64,000 bases of DNA. Source: Pseudomonas yangonensis (GTDB lineage: Bacteria; Pseudomonadota; Gammaproteobacteria; Pseudomonadales; Pseudomonadaceae). Position 1 is the first letter of the stretch. Each line of letters opens with the position of its first letter. The stretch spans positions 124,001 through 188,000 of the forward strand of contig NZ_BLJU01000012.1 of assembly GCF_009932725.1 (NCBI RefSeq). Reading direction: 5' to 3'. Made by a program: the position numbers and the translations under genes. Below, piece by piece: positions 28,271-36,359 of the stretch. Under the pieces are notes generated by a model that was not told where the DNA came from, did no database searches, and worked only from the letters and a program-made list of their open reading frames with translations.

Positions 28271-28717
28271 TCAGCTTTTCAGGCGTGCCAGCTCGGCCTT
28301 CAGTTCGGCCACCTCGATCTCCAGCTCGCGCACGCGCTGCTTGGCTTCGACCTGCTCGGTGACGTCTTTCTGGATACCGATGTAATAGGTCAGCTGATCG
28401 CTCTCGTTGAGCACCGGAGTGATCGACAGCTCGTTCCAGAAGGAGCTGCCATCCTTGCGGTAGTTGCGGATTATCTGCCGGCAGGGCTTGTTCGCCTTGA
28501 CCGCATCGCGGATGGCTTGCAAGCCGATTTGCGCTCGATCACCCGCCTGCAGGAAGCGGCAGTCCTGATAGAGGATATCGTCACAGGGGTAGCCGGTCAG
28601 GCGTTCGAATGCTGCGTTGGCGTAGATCAGGATGTTGTCTTCGCCCTCCTGCTCGGCCACCACGATTCCGTCGTTGGAGGCGTCGACTACCAGTTGCAGC
28701 AGCTTGGCATTGATCAT
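28271..28717 (-). CDS. Short-LOV blue-light photoreceptor
   Basis: A 148-residue protein that is a single flavin-binding LOV domain with a C-terminal coiled-coil helix and no effector. The photoactive cysteine is Cys53 in ILYQDCRFLQAGDR; other flavin-site signatures are ASNDGIVVAE, IIRNYRKDGSSFWNELSITPV and YYIGIQKDVTEQ. It is very like the P. putida short-LOV proteins (PpSB1/PpSB2), including the numbering of the cysteine. Such proteins form light-dependent dimers through the terminal helices (here VEAKQRVRELEIEVAELK). The LitR-like regulator nearby is the probable output partner. Confidence 0.93.
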   Translation of the reverse strand: MINAKLLQLVVDASNDGIVVAEQEGEDNILIYANAAFERLTGYPCDDILYQDCRFLQAGDRAQIGLQAIRDAVKANKPCRQIIRNYRKDGSSFWNELSITPVLNESDQLTYYIGIQKDVTEQVEAKQRVRELEIEVAELKAELARLKS

Positions 28718-28819
28718 GGATGCGATTCCGCGAGAGTTGTGCGCTGCATTCTAAAACATCGGGTCGGGCTGTCCACTTGCGGCATAATGCGCGGCGTTTT
28801 TCCTGTTTCCGGAGTTGTC

Positions 28820-29269
28820 ATGAAAGTCGCCATTGTCTCGGGCTCGGTTTACGGTACGGCCGAAGAAGTCGCACGTCACGCCGAGCGTCAGCTCAAGGCC
28901 GCCGGGCTGGAGGCCTGGTACAAAACGAACATGAGTCTCGATGAGTTGCTGGCTTTCGCGCCGGACGCCTTGCTCACCGTGACCTCCACGACGGGCATGG
29001 GCGAGTTGCCGGACAATCTGCTGCCGCTGTACAGCGAAATCCGCGATCGACTGCCGGCCTGGGCTGGCAAGCCGGCTGCGGTGCTGGCCCTGGGCGACTC
29101 CAGCTACGACACCTTCTGCGGCGGTGGTGAGATGATTCGCGAACTCTATGCCGAGCTGGGGCTGCGCGAGGTGGTCGAGATGTTGCGCCTGGACTCCAGC
29201 GAAACCGTTACCCCGGAGACGGACGCCGAGCCCTGGCTGCAAACCCTCGCGGTCGCGCTGAAGGCTTGA
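28820..29269 (+). CDS. Flavodoxin
   Basis: A 149-residue FMN protein: phosphate-binding loop SGSVYGTAEEVARHAE, then TSTTGMGELPDNLLPLY and LALGDSSYDTFCGGG. It is of the MioC/short-chain flavodoxin type found beside the pterin genes in P. aeruginosa (PA3435). The start has CCGGAG eight bases upstream. It is divergent from the LOV gene across 102 bp, with CATAAT as a possible -10. The electron partner is unknown. Confidence 0.92.
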   Translation: MKVAIVSGSVYGTAEEVARHAERQLKAAGLEAWYKTNMSLDELLAFAPDALLTVTSTTGMGELPDNLLPLYSEIRDRLPAWAGKPAAVLALGDSSYDTFCGGGEMIRELYAELGLREVVEMLRLDSSETVTPETDAEPWLQTLAVALKA

Positions 29270-29321
29270 TCTGCACCGGTGCGTTCAGTGTTGCTCGCGG
29301 CCCAGGGCTGGCCGGAGCGGC

Positions 29322-29350
29322 CGATAAGGGCAGCGAATAGGCCCTTATCG
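29322..29350 (+). terminator. 10-bp inverted repeat after the flavodoxin gene
   Basis: CGATAAGGGC and GCCCTTATCG form a perfect 10-bp stem with a 9-base loop, 52 bases after the flavodoxin stop and 125 bases before the aldolase gene. There is no T tract, so it may be a terminator aided by Rho or an operator for the downstream operon. Confidence 0.4.
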
Positions 29351-29474
29351 CACCAGGGGCATGGGCGCCTTGACCCGCAAAGCCATCAAGATGGCTGCCA
29401 GGGCAACTACCGCCATGCGGGCGCATGGCTAGACTGCGGACACCACCGACCAACAAGAACATCGAGGTGTCGCC

Positions 29475-30251
29475 GTGAATGCTCCGCTGAAAATCCCCGC
29501 TGTGAAAAATCAGGTCTCCGAAGCCGAATGGCGTACGCGCGTCGATCTTGCCGCCTGTTATCGACTGATCGCGCTGTACGGTTGGGATGACCTGATCTTC
29601 ACCCATATTTCCGCCAAGGTGCCGGGGACCGAAGATTTTCTCATCAACCCCTATGGCCTGATGTTCCACGAAATCACGGCCTCCAGCCTGGTCAAGGTCG
29701 ATCTGGCTGGCACCAAGCTGATGGACAGCCCCTTCGACATCAATCCCGCCGGTTACACCATCCACAGCGCGGTGCACGAGGTACGCCACGATGTGGGTTG
29801 CGTGCTGCACATCCACACCCCGGCCGGCATAGCCGTGTCTGCGCAGAAGCAGGGGTTGCTGCCGTTGTCGCAGCAGTCGCTGTTTGTCCTCGCCAGCCTG
29901 GCCTATCACGGCTACGAAGGTGTAGCGCTGAATCATGACGAGAAGGCGCGGCTGCAGGCGGACCTGGGCGACAAGAACTTCATGATTCTGCCCAACCATG
30001 GGCTGCTCACCGCCTTCGGCAACGTCGCCGATGCGTTCCTCGGCATGTTCATCCTGCAGCGTGCCTGCGAGATTCAGGTCATGGCACAGAGTGGCGGTGT
30101 TGAGCTGATCCATATCCCGCAGCAGATTCTTGACGGTGCGCGCGCGATGATCGCCGGGGTGATGAAAACGCCGCAGGGCATGGGCGGCTCGCTGCCCTGG
30201 CCGGCGCTGCTGCGCAAGTTGGATCAGCAGATGCCGGGTTACGACCAGTGA
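29475..30251 (+). CDS. Class II aldolase/adducin-family protein
   Basis: A 258-residue protein starting GTG after GAGGTG. The zinc site and core are visible in FTHISAKVPGTEDFLINPYGLMF and VLHIHTPAGIAVS (HxH), with a distal histidine in ILPNHGLLTAF. Family members are sugar-phosphate aldolases/epimerases or, in eukaryotes, adducin; this branch has no assigned substrate. It overlaps the next gene by 4 bp (GTGA) and heads a three-gene operon. Confidence 0.88.
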   Translation: MNAPLKIPAVKNQVSEAEWRTRVDLAACYRLIALYGWDDLIFTHISAKVPGTEDFLINPYGLMFHEITASSLVKVDLAGTKLMDSPFDINPAGYTIHSAVHEVRHDVGCVLHIHTPAGIAVSAQKQGLLPLSQQSLFVLASLAYHGYEGVALNHDEKARLQADLGDKNFMILPNHGLLTAFGNVADAFLGMFILQRACEIQVMAQSGGVELIHIPQQILDGARAMIAGVMKTPQGMGGSLPWPALLRKLDQQMPGYDQ

Positions 30252-31141
30252 GCGAGCTGCCAGGTATCGCCCTGGACGAATGGCGCGCGCAAAGTCGGAT
30301 GCTGGATTTTCGCGGCCACGCGATCCGTTACTGGGTTGCAGGTGACGCCGCGGCCGAACCGCTGCTGTTGATTCATGGGTTTCCCAGTGCCAGTTGGGAC
30401 TGGCACCGCCTGTGGGCGCCGCTGGCTGCGCGTTATCGGTTGATCGCCTGCGACATGCTCGGTTTCGGTTATTCGGCGAAGCCTCGCGGCCACGCCTACA
30501 GCCTGCTGGAACAGGCCGACCTGCAGCAGGTGCTGCTGGCGCATATCGATGAACGACGGCCAATCCACGTGCTGGCCCACGACTACGGCGACAGTGTGGC
30601 GCAGGAGCTGATCGCGCGGCATCAGGACGGACAGCTGCGGGTGGCCAGCTGCGTATTTCTCAATGGCGGCCTGTTCCCCGAAACCCATCATCCGGTGCGC
30701 GTGCAGAAGCTGCTGCTTGGGCCGCTCGGGCCGTTGATCGGCCGATTGTTCTCGCGACGCAAGCTGGCGCAGAGTTTCGCGCGCATATTCGGCCCGCAGA
30801 CCCAGCCCAGCGACGCCGAGCTGGACGCGCTATGGCAACTTGTGGAGCACAACAACGGCCCGGCTGTCATGCATCGGCTGATTCACTACATGCCCGAGCG
30901 GCGCCGGCAGCGGCAGCGCTGGGTCACTGCCATGCAGGAGACCGCCGTGCCGATGCGGGTAATCGATGGCGCCTTCGACCCGATCTCCGGCGCGCACATG
31001 GTGGCGCGCTACCGCGAGTTGATCGCTGAGGCTGACACCGTTCTGCTCGAGGGTATCGGCCATTACCCGCAACTCGAGGCTCCGTCTGCGGTACTCGAGC
31101 ATTATCTTGAGTTTCGCGACGCAAGGAGCGCTCATGCGTAG
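30248..31141 (+). CDS. Alpha/beta hydrolase (haloalkane-dehalogenase / epoxide-hydrolase branch)
   Basis: A 297-residue alpha/beta hydrolase. The oxyanion-hole motif is LIHGFPSASWDW; the nucleophile elbow has Asp (AHDYGDSVAQEL) instead of Ser, placing it with haloalkane dehalogenases and epoxide hydrolases. The acid is likely in GAFDPISG and the base His in EGIGHYPQLEAP. GTG start, overlapping the aldolase. The natural substrate is unknown. Confidence 0.88.
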   Translation: MSELPGIALDEWRAQSRMLDFRGHAIRYWVAGDAAAEPLLLIHGFPSASWDWHRLWAPLAARYRLIACDMLGFGYSAKPRGHAYSLLEQADLQQVLLAHIDERRPIHVLAHDYGDSVAQELIARHQDGQLRVASCVFLNGGLFPETHHPVRVQKLLLGPLGPLIGRLFSRRKLAQSFARIFGPQTQPSDAELDALWQLVEHNNGPAVMHRLIHYMPERRRQRQRWVTAMQETAVPMRVIDGAFDPISGAHMVARYRELIAEADTVLLEGIGHYPQLEAPSAVLEHYLEFRDARSAHA

Positions 31142-31664
31142 ACGTACCCTGCTAAAAGGCGCGGTGGTAAGCGGAGTTGCCGTAGCAAGCGCCGGCTACT
31201 GGGCTTTGCCAGCGGGCCCACGGCCGGCCGAAGTTAGCCTGGATGGAGCACGCCAGGTACTGGCGGAGCTGCAGGGCAGGGCGCTGCGAAGCATCAGCGG
31301 CTGGAGCCCGAGCGAGGTGTTCAATCACTGTGCCCAGAGCATCGACTATTCCATTGACGGCTATCCCAAGCTGAAGCCTGCCTGGTTTCGTCATACGCTG
31401 GGGGCTGCCGCGTTCGCCGTGTTCAGTGCTCGCGGCGCCATGCGCCATCCTCTCGATGAAGCCATTCCCGGTGCCGGCGCATTGACCGAGCCGGCCAGCC
31501 AGGCGCTGGCCCTGCAGCGGTCACGGGCAGCCTTCGAGCGTTTCGCTGAGCATCAGGGGGCGCTGCAGCCGCACTTCGCCTACGGTGCACTGGATCGTGC
31601 CGGATATGCCGAGGCGCATGTACTGCACCTGTACAACCACCTGAGCCTGATTCGCTTGGCCTGA
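31134..31664 (+). CDS. DUF1569 protein with Tat signal
   Basis: A 176-residue protein: twin-arginine-like leader MRRRTLLKGAVVSGVAVAS, then a DinB-like DUF1569 helical bundle (GWSPSEVFNHCAQSIDYSIDGY, EAHVLHLYNHLSLIRLA) with the His residues typical of metal sites in that fold. AAGGAG precedes the start; it overlaps the hydrolase by 8 bp. Function unknown; presumably periplasmic or membrane-attached. Confidence 0.82.
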   Translation: MRRRTLLKGAVVSGVAVASAGYWALPAGPRPAEVSLDGARQVLAELQGRALRSISGWSPSEVFNHCAQSIDYSIDGYPKLKPAWFRHTLGAAAFAVFSARGAMRHPLDEAIPGAGALTEPASQALALQRSRAAFERFAEHQGALQPHFAYGALDRAGYAEAHVLHLYNHLSLIRLA

Positions 31665-31751
31665 ATACACTCTGCAATAAATTCTTGTCGAACCTCCTGC
31701 CTGACGTGCCACTCAGTACCTGTGTCACTCACAGAAAAGTCGAGGTTACTC

Positions 31752-32084
31752 ATGAACAACATGAACAAGAAGTTATCTGCACTGCTGTTGAGCGGGATTC
31801 TGGGCGCTATGGCCCTGCCGGCTTTTGCCGAAACCGAGTCCGATGGCACCAGCTCTCCAGGTCCGACCATGCCCTCCGCTCCTGGTGATGCACCGATGAA
31901 CCCGGGCGATGATGGCGACGGCATCCCACCGGTACAGGGCCCTAACACCGACGGCAACCCGGGTGGTGACGGTGCCGGTTCCAATGGCACTGGTACGGGT
32001 TCTGGTACCGGCGGTAGCGGCACCGGTGGCAGCGGTACTGGTGGTACTGGTGGCAGCGGCTCCGGCTCCGGCTCCGGTAGCTGA
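31752..32084 (+). CDS. Small secreted Gly/Ser/Thr-rich protein
   Basis: A 110-residue protein with a clear Sec signal (MNNMNKKLSALLLSGILGAM, cleavage after AFA) and an extremely low-complexity mature part. An acidic Pro/Gly/Asp-rich stretch is followed by a C-terminal tail of about 40 residues made almost only of Gly, Ser and Thr, with GTGGS repeats. No enzyme domain is possible here; it may be a surface or matrix component or a disordered linker-type protein. Not a family I recognise. The start follows GAGGTTACTC. Confidence 0.75.
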   Translation: MNNMNKKLSALLLSGILGAMALPAFAETESDGTSSPGPTMPSAPGDAPMNPGDDGDGIPPVQGPNTDGNPGGDGAGSNGTGTGSGTGGSGTGGSGTGGTGGSGSGSGSGS

Positions 32085-32120
32085 GGCGCATAAGGTCGCA
32101 TTATCGGCCGTCATTCAGGG

Positions 32121-32150
32121 GCCCCGCGCGCCTTGTGAAGCACGCGGGGC
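32121..32150. terminator. Hairpin between the Gly-rich gene and the SDR gene
   Basis: GCCCCGCG (32121-32128) pairs with CGCGGGGC (32143-32150) around a 14-base loop that itself contains CTT/AAG. It lies 37 bp beyond the small secreted protein gene. No T tract. Confidence 0.45.
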
Positions 32151-32196
32151 TGCCTGACACTCGGGACCATTCACAATCTGCCCGAGGAAGCTGTCG

Positions 32197-33108
32197 ATGA
32201 GCGATGCCATCCGTTTCGAAGATCAAGTGGTCATAGTCACCGGTGCTGGCGGTGGCCTGGGCCGTGCCCATGCACTGCTGTTTGCCCGTCATGGCGCCAA
32301 GGTGGTGGTCAACGATCTGGGTGGTAGCACGCACGGCGAAGGCGCCAACGCCTCGGCTGCCGACAAGGTGGTTGAAGAGATCCGGGCCTTTGGTGGTACC
32401 GCGGTGGCCAACCACGATTCGGTCACCGATGGTGACAGGATCGTACAGACCGCGCTGGACCATTTCGGTCGTATCGACGTGCTGGTCAACAATGCCGGCA
32501 TTCTGCGTGACAAGAGCTTCCACAAACTGGAAGACGCCGACTGGGACCTGGTCTACAAGGTTCACGTCGAAGGCGCCTTCAAGACCACTCACGCCGCCTG
32601 GCCGCATTTACGCGAACAGAATTTCGGCCGTGTGATCTTCACCTCTTCCACTTCCGGTATTTACGGCAACTTCGGCCAGAGCAACTACGGCATGGCCAAG
32701 CTCGGCCTCTACGGCCTGACCCGCACCCTGGCCATCGAAGGGCGCAAGAACAACATTCTGGTCAATGCCATCGCCCCGACTGGCGCCACACGCATGACTG
32801 AAGGCCTGATCCCGCCGCAGGTGTTCGAACAGCTTAAACCCGAACTGGTCAGCCCGTTGGTGGTGTATCTCGCTAGCGCGGCATGCCAGGACACCGGCGG
32901 CCTGTTCGAAGTTGGCGGCGGCTGGATCGGCAAGGTGCGCTGGGAGCGCAGCCTGGGTGCAGGTTTCGATCCAAAGTCCGGATTCAGCCCGGAGGACGTC
33001 GCAGCGAATTGGCAGCGTATCTGCGATTTCACAGGTGCTGCGCACCCGGCGGACAACGTCGAAGCGCTGAAGGAAATGATGGCGAACCTGCAGAAGTACG
33101 CGCTCTGA
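32197..33108 (+). CDS. Short-chain dehydrogenase, MFE-2-type 3-hydroxyacyl-CoA dehydrogenase
   Basis: A 303-residue SDR with cofactor motif VTGAGGGLGRAHALLFARHG, VNDLGGS, LVNNAGILRD and active site SNYGMAKLGLYGL. The long C-terminal extension (WERSLGAGFDPKSGFSPEDV) and overall pattern match the dehydrogenase part of peroxisomal multifunctional enzyme type 2, i.e. (3R)-hydroxyacyl-CoA dehydrogenase in fatty-acid or steroid side-chain oxidation. A standalone gene with its own terminator. Confidence 0.88.
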   Translation: MSDAIRFEDQVVIVTGAGGGLGRAHALLFARHGAKVVVNDLGGSTHGEGANASAADKVVEEIRAFGGTAVANHDSVTDGDRIVQTALDHFGRIDVLVNNAGILRDKSFHKLEDADWDLVYKVHVEGAFKTTHAAWPHLREQNFGRVIFTSSTSGIYGNFGQSNYGMAKLGLYGLTRTLAIEGRKNNILVNAIAPTGATRMTEGLIPPQVFEQLKPELVSPLVVYLASAACQDTGGLFEVGGGWIGKVRWERSLGAGFDPKSGFSPEDVAANWQRICDFTGAAHPADNVEALKEMMANLQKYAL

Positions 33109-33127
33109 GCAACATGCGAATGGACAA

Positions 33128-33160
33128 GGGCCGACAGCGATGTCGGCCCTTTTCTTTTCC
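33128..33160 (+). terminator. Rho-independent terminator of the SDR gene
   Basis: GGGCCGACA and TGTCGGCCC form a 9-bp stem with a GCGA loop, followed directly by TTTTCTTTT. It lies 20 bp after the stop codon. A textbook intrinsic terminator. Confidence 0.9.
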
Positions 33161-33243
33161 GCTGCAGGCCCCCACTTTCGTCGGGTGATACGGCCGCGCA
33201 GCGAAGCTAAGCTGGGCGCATAACCAAAAAAAGGGAATGACCG

Positions 33244-33852
33244 ATGCGCCGTCTGCTGCAGTTGCTGCCCATCGTCCTGCTTGCCGCCTGTTCCACCCCG
33301 GGAGCCTTCTTCGGTGCCGTGAAAGGCGAAGCCTTCGCGCCTCATGTCCTCAGTGACGAAAATCATGCCCTGGTCTATCTGTACCGCCCGCGCAACGACT
33401 GGGCCGATCAGGAGTTGGAGGCGCCCGGGCTGTTTCTCGACAACCAGCTGATCGGCAGCCTGCCAAGCAATGCCTACCTGGTGCTGGAGTTCGATGCCGC
33501 CAGCTACAAACTGGAAATGCGCCGCCCGCTGGCCGGCAGCTTCTGGACGCTGCTGGCCGACGGGCCATTCGATTTCACCGTGATCGCCAGCTTTACTCTC
33601 GACGCCGCAGTCGGCGCCACCTATTACCTGCGTTACGACGAAGATGGTCCGCCGCCCATGGGCGGGGCGCTGGAAGGTGGCGGTGATGGGCCCTTGCAAC
33701 TGGTGTCGGCCGAGCTGGCACAGGCCGAGCTGGGTGCGACCCGCCAGGTGCAGCCGATGGCCCGCATCGCCGCCAGTGAGCAGGAACCGGAGCGCCCGCA
33801 GCGCGGTTTCTGGCGCTCGATCGGCGAGGCGCTGGACAAGGTCGGCATCTGA
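33244..33852 (+). CDS. DUF2846 lipoprotein
   Basis: A 202-residue protein with lipobox (LLAACSTPG, Cys17) and a DUF2846 domain: ALVYLYRPRNDWADQELEAPGLFLDN and NAYLVLEFDAASYKLEM. The family is a beta-sandwich of unknown role. AGGGAA precedes the start. Confidence 0.82.
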   Translation: MRRLLQLLPIVLLAACSTPGAFFGAVKGEAFAPHVLSDENHALVYLYRPRNDWADQELEAPGLFLDNQLIGSLPSNAYLVLEFDAASYKLEMRRPLAGSFWTLLADGPFDFTVIASFTLDAAVGATYYLRYDEDGPPPMGGALEGGGDGPLQLVSAELAQAELGATRQVQPMARIAASEQEPERPQRGFWRSIGEALDKVGI

Positions 33853-33948
33853 CCGCAAGCAGCCGCGGGAGTAGTACCCGGCTGTTACCTGTCGGAAGAA
33901 ACAGGGGCGAATAATGGCGTTCGTTCCACCTACCTTCAGGAGACGATC

Positions 33949-34530
33949 ATGGCTGCCAAGAAGATTCTCATGCTGGTCGGCGACTACGCCGAGGATTACG
34001 AAACCATGGTGCCGTTCCAGGCACTGCAGATGGTCGGCCACAGCGTGCATGCCGTTTGCCCGGACAAGGTCACCGGACAGACGGTACGCACCGCCATCCA
34101 CGATTTCGAGGGCGACCAGACCTACAGCGAGAAGCCGGGGCACAATTTTGCGCTGAACTTCGATTTCGCCAAGGCGCGCGCCGAGGATTACGACGCCCTG
34201 GTCATTCCCGGTGGCCGCGCGCCGGAATATCTGCGCCTCAATGGCGAGGTCGTGGCATTGGTGAAGGCGTTCGCCACGGCTGAAAAACCCATCGCTGCCG
34301 TCTGCCACGGGGCCCAGCTGCTGGCGGCCGCAGGTGTGCTGGAAGGGCGCGAATGCAGCGCCTATCCTGCCTGTGCGCCGGAAGTGACATTGGCCGGTGG
34401 CAAATACGTGGATATTGCGGTGGACCAGGCGCATGTGCAGGGCAAGCTGGTCACTGCTCCGGCCTGGCCAGCGCACCCGGCCTGGCTGGCGGCGTTTCTC
34501 AAGGTGCTTGGCACGGAGATCCGCCTTTAA
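33949..34530 (+). CDS. DJ-1/PfpI-family protein
   Basis: A 193-residue glutamine-amidotransferase-like protein. The nucleophile elbow [10 protein letters not shown] carries the reactive Cys with the following His, and the acid is in the [13 protein letters not shown] segment. This branch (YhbO/PfpI-like, with [16 protein letters not shown] near the start) includes stress-linked deglycase/glyoxalase-type proteins. AGGAGACG precedes the start. Confidence 0.88.
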   Translation: MAAKKILMLVGDYAEDYETMVPFQALQMVGHSVHAVCPDKVTGQTVRTAIHDFEGDQTYSEKPGHNFALNFDFAKARAEDYDALVIPGGRAPEYLRLNGEVVALVKAFATAEKPIAAVCHGAQLLAAAGVLEGRECSAYPACAPEVTLAGGKYVDIAVDQAHVQGKLVTAPAWPAHPAWLAAFLKVLGTEIRL

Positions 34531-34535
34531 CCCAC

Positions 34536-34596
34536 GTAGCCCGGATGCGATCCGGGGTCGCACCATTTCCGGCATCCCGGATTGCATCCGGGCTAC
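34536..34596. repeat. REP-type doublet of inverted hairpins
   Basis: Two 21-bp units, 34536-34556 and 34576-34596, are inverse complements with one mismatch. Each is itself a hairpin (CCCGGAT ... ATCCGGG). The spacing of 19 bases and the position five bases after the DJ-1 gene fit Pseudomonas REP (BIME-like) elements. Confidence 0.85.
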
Positions 34597-34620
34597 GAGG
34601 CTAGTGAGGAGATAAAGCGG

Positions 34621-34923
34621 ATGTGCGAGCTCTATGTAAAGGCTGACCCCATCCTCTACGAGTCGCGCTCGCGTTCACTGCGCATCCGCGGCGTGGTGAC
34701 CACCCTGCGCCTGGAAAACCAGTTCTGGGACATCCTGCGCGAAATCGCCGAAGTCGATGGCATGACCACCAACCAGCTGATCGCCAAACTCTACGAGGAG
34801 GTCATGGATTTTCGTGGCGAAGTGGTCAACTTCGCCTCGTTCCTGCGCGTCAGCTGCACCCGCTACCTGGCGCAGAAGGCAGGGCGACAGGTGCCGCTGC
34901 GGATGGTTGGCGCAGCCGGTTGA
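34621..34923 (+). CDS. Ribbon-helix-helix domain protein
   Basis: A 100-residue protein starting MCELYVKADPILYESRSRSL with GAGGAG upstream. The ribbon-helix-helix pattern (VVTTLRLENQFWDILREIAE, VDGMTTNQLIAKLYEEV) matches PF13467-type (RHH_4) proteins, presumed DNA-binding dimers. No toxin or operon partner is adjacent, so it may be a stand-alone regulator. A REP doublet separates it from the preceding gene. Confidence 0.82.
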   Translation: MCELYVKADPILYESRSRSLRIRGVVTTLRLENQFWDILREIAEVDGMTTNQLIAKLYEEVMDFRGEVVNFASFLRVSCTRYLAQKAGRQVPLRMVGAAG

Positions 34924-34924
34924 A

Positions 34925-35023
34925 TCACTGGTACATCCAGAAGTTCGGATGTTCCTGCAGGCTCGGCGTGGCTGCCTGTTGGGTCGGTTGGGCGGGCTGG
35001 AAGAAACGCTTGATCAGGCTCAT
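34925..35023 (-). CDS. Possible 32-residue small protein
   Basis: The frame encodes 32 residues: an N-terminal MSLIKRFFQP, a Gln/Pro/Ala/Thr-rich middle, and a C-terminal HPNFWMYQ. A good AGGAG lies nine bases before the ATG. It is convergent with the ribbon-helix-helix gene, one base apart. The amphipathic start suggests membrane association. There is no homology evidence. The following 35024-35259 stretch holds nothing else recognised. Confidence 0.5.
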   Translation of the reverse strand: MSLIKRFFQPAQPTQQAATPSLQEHPNFWMYQ

Positions 35024-35259
35024 GCGGGGTTACTCCTGTAGGGGCTGGTGAACAGGCCTGCATCATCGAAAAAGCGCTTCTATTTAGAAAACGGATTATC
35101 CCTATTTCTTCAATTGGATAAATCTATGTCGTTCGCCGAAACTGCAGTCCGAATCGAGACGGCCAGACATCGGCGGTCGCCCCCGGGCGCAGAGGACGCT
35201 GGCGGTGAGCAAACCAGGGCATCGGCGGATTGCTCAGTGCGCGCGTCCAGCCGAGTCTG

Positions 35260-35658
35260 TCAGCCGACCTGCGCAACCCAGTCGTTGAGGTTGTAGTAGT
35301 TGCTGATGCGCGCGACCTTGCCGTTCCTGATTTCGAAGAAGGCGCCGGCCGGCAGCACGTAGGCCTGGCCGTTGGCCGGTGGCAGACCTTCATCGTCGGC
35401 CAGGTATTCACCGTGCACCACGAATTCGGCGGCGGCGCGGTCGCCGGCCGCGTTCTGCATCACCACGATGTCGGCCAGGCGCTCACGGTAGCAGCGGTTC
35501 ATCTTGTCCATGAAGGCGGCGAAGGTGGCCTTGCCGACCTGACGTTCACCCTGGTTGATGTCGTGCACCACGTCCTCGGCCAGCAGGTCGAGGAAGGCGG
35601 GCATGTCGCCGGCATTGAAGGCGGCGTAGTAGGCCTGAACCAGTTCGGTGGCGGTCAT
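35260..35658 (-). CDS. Ketosteroid-isomerase-related / SnoaL-like protein
   Basis: A 132-residue NTF2-fold protein: LVQAYYAAFNAGDMPAFLDLLAEDVVHDIN and the C-terminal AFFEIRNGKVARISNYYNL are classic SnoaL-like signatures. It matches the subfamily annotated ketosteroid isomerase-related; the actual substrate is unknown. It is divergent from the acetyltransferase gene. Confidence 0.87.
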   Translation of the reverse strand: MTATELVQAYYAAFNAGDMPAFLDLLAEDVVHDINQGERQVGKATFAAFMDKMNRCYRERLADIVVMQNAAGDRAAAEFVVHGEYLADDEGLPPANGQAYVLPAGAFFEIRNGKVARISNYYNLNDWVAQVG

Positions 35659-35771
35659 GGCTAAGTTCCTTTCGTAGCGTGGTTAGTGGTGGGGTTGGCA
35701 CGCATGATAAGTTCGCGCCTTCGTGCCGGCATAGCCGCCGGCGTCACCTTGCTGCTGGCGAACGACTCCAG

Positions 35772-36359
35772 ATGGACATCGAATTGCTCCAGGGGCCGCA
35801 GATAGCGCCCCACATCGAAGACCTGGCGCATTTGCGGATCACGGTCTTCCGCGAATTCCCCTACCTCTACGACGGCAGCCTCGATTACGAGGCCGAGTAC
35901 CTCGACACCTACGTGCGCAGCGCCGATAGTCTGTGCGTGCTGGTGCGCGACAATGGGCGCATGGTCGGTGCGTCCACGGCGCTGCCGTTGGCTGACGAAA
36001 CCGTGGAATTCCAGCAGCCGTTCCTCTCGGCAGGCTGGGATCCCGCGCGTATCTTCTACTGCGCCGAGTCGGTGGTGTTGCCAGACTGGCGCGGCCGTGG
36101 CCTGGGCGTGCGCTTCTTCGCCGAACGCGAGGCCCATGCGCGCAAGCTGGGTCGTTTCCACTGGTGCGCCTTCTGCGCCGTGCAGCGCCCGGCCGATCAC
36201 CCGCGTCGGCCCGCGGACTATCAGCCGCTGGACGCCTTCTGGGCGCGCCGCGGCTATCGCCATCATCCCGAATTGCACACCCAGTACCACTGGCGTGACT
36301 TGGACGAAGCCGAGGAGTCGGCCAAACCCATGTCGTTCTGGCTCAAGGAACTCACCTGA
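35772..36359 (+). CDS. GNAT-family N-acetyltransferase
   Basis: A 195-residue GNAT protein starting MDIELLQGPQIAPHIEDLA. The acetyl-CoA-binding motif is VVLPDWRGRGLGVRFFAEREAHA (R/QxxGxG/A form). The substrate is unknown. Its stop overlaps the ATG of the nitrilase gene, and nitrilase and ZapE genes follow in a tight chain, so the three are probably co-transcribed. Confidence 0.85.
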   Translation: MDIELLQGPQIAPHIEDLAHLRITVFREFPYLYDGSLDYEAEYLDTYVRSADSLCVLVRDNGRMVGASTALPLADETVEFQQPFLSAGWDPARIFYCAESVVLPDWRGRGLGVRFFAEREAHARKLGRFHWCAFCAVQRPADHPRRPADYQPLDAFWARRGYRHHPELHTQYHWRDLDEAEESAKPMSFWLKELT

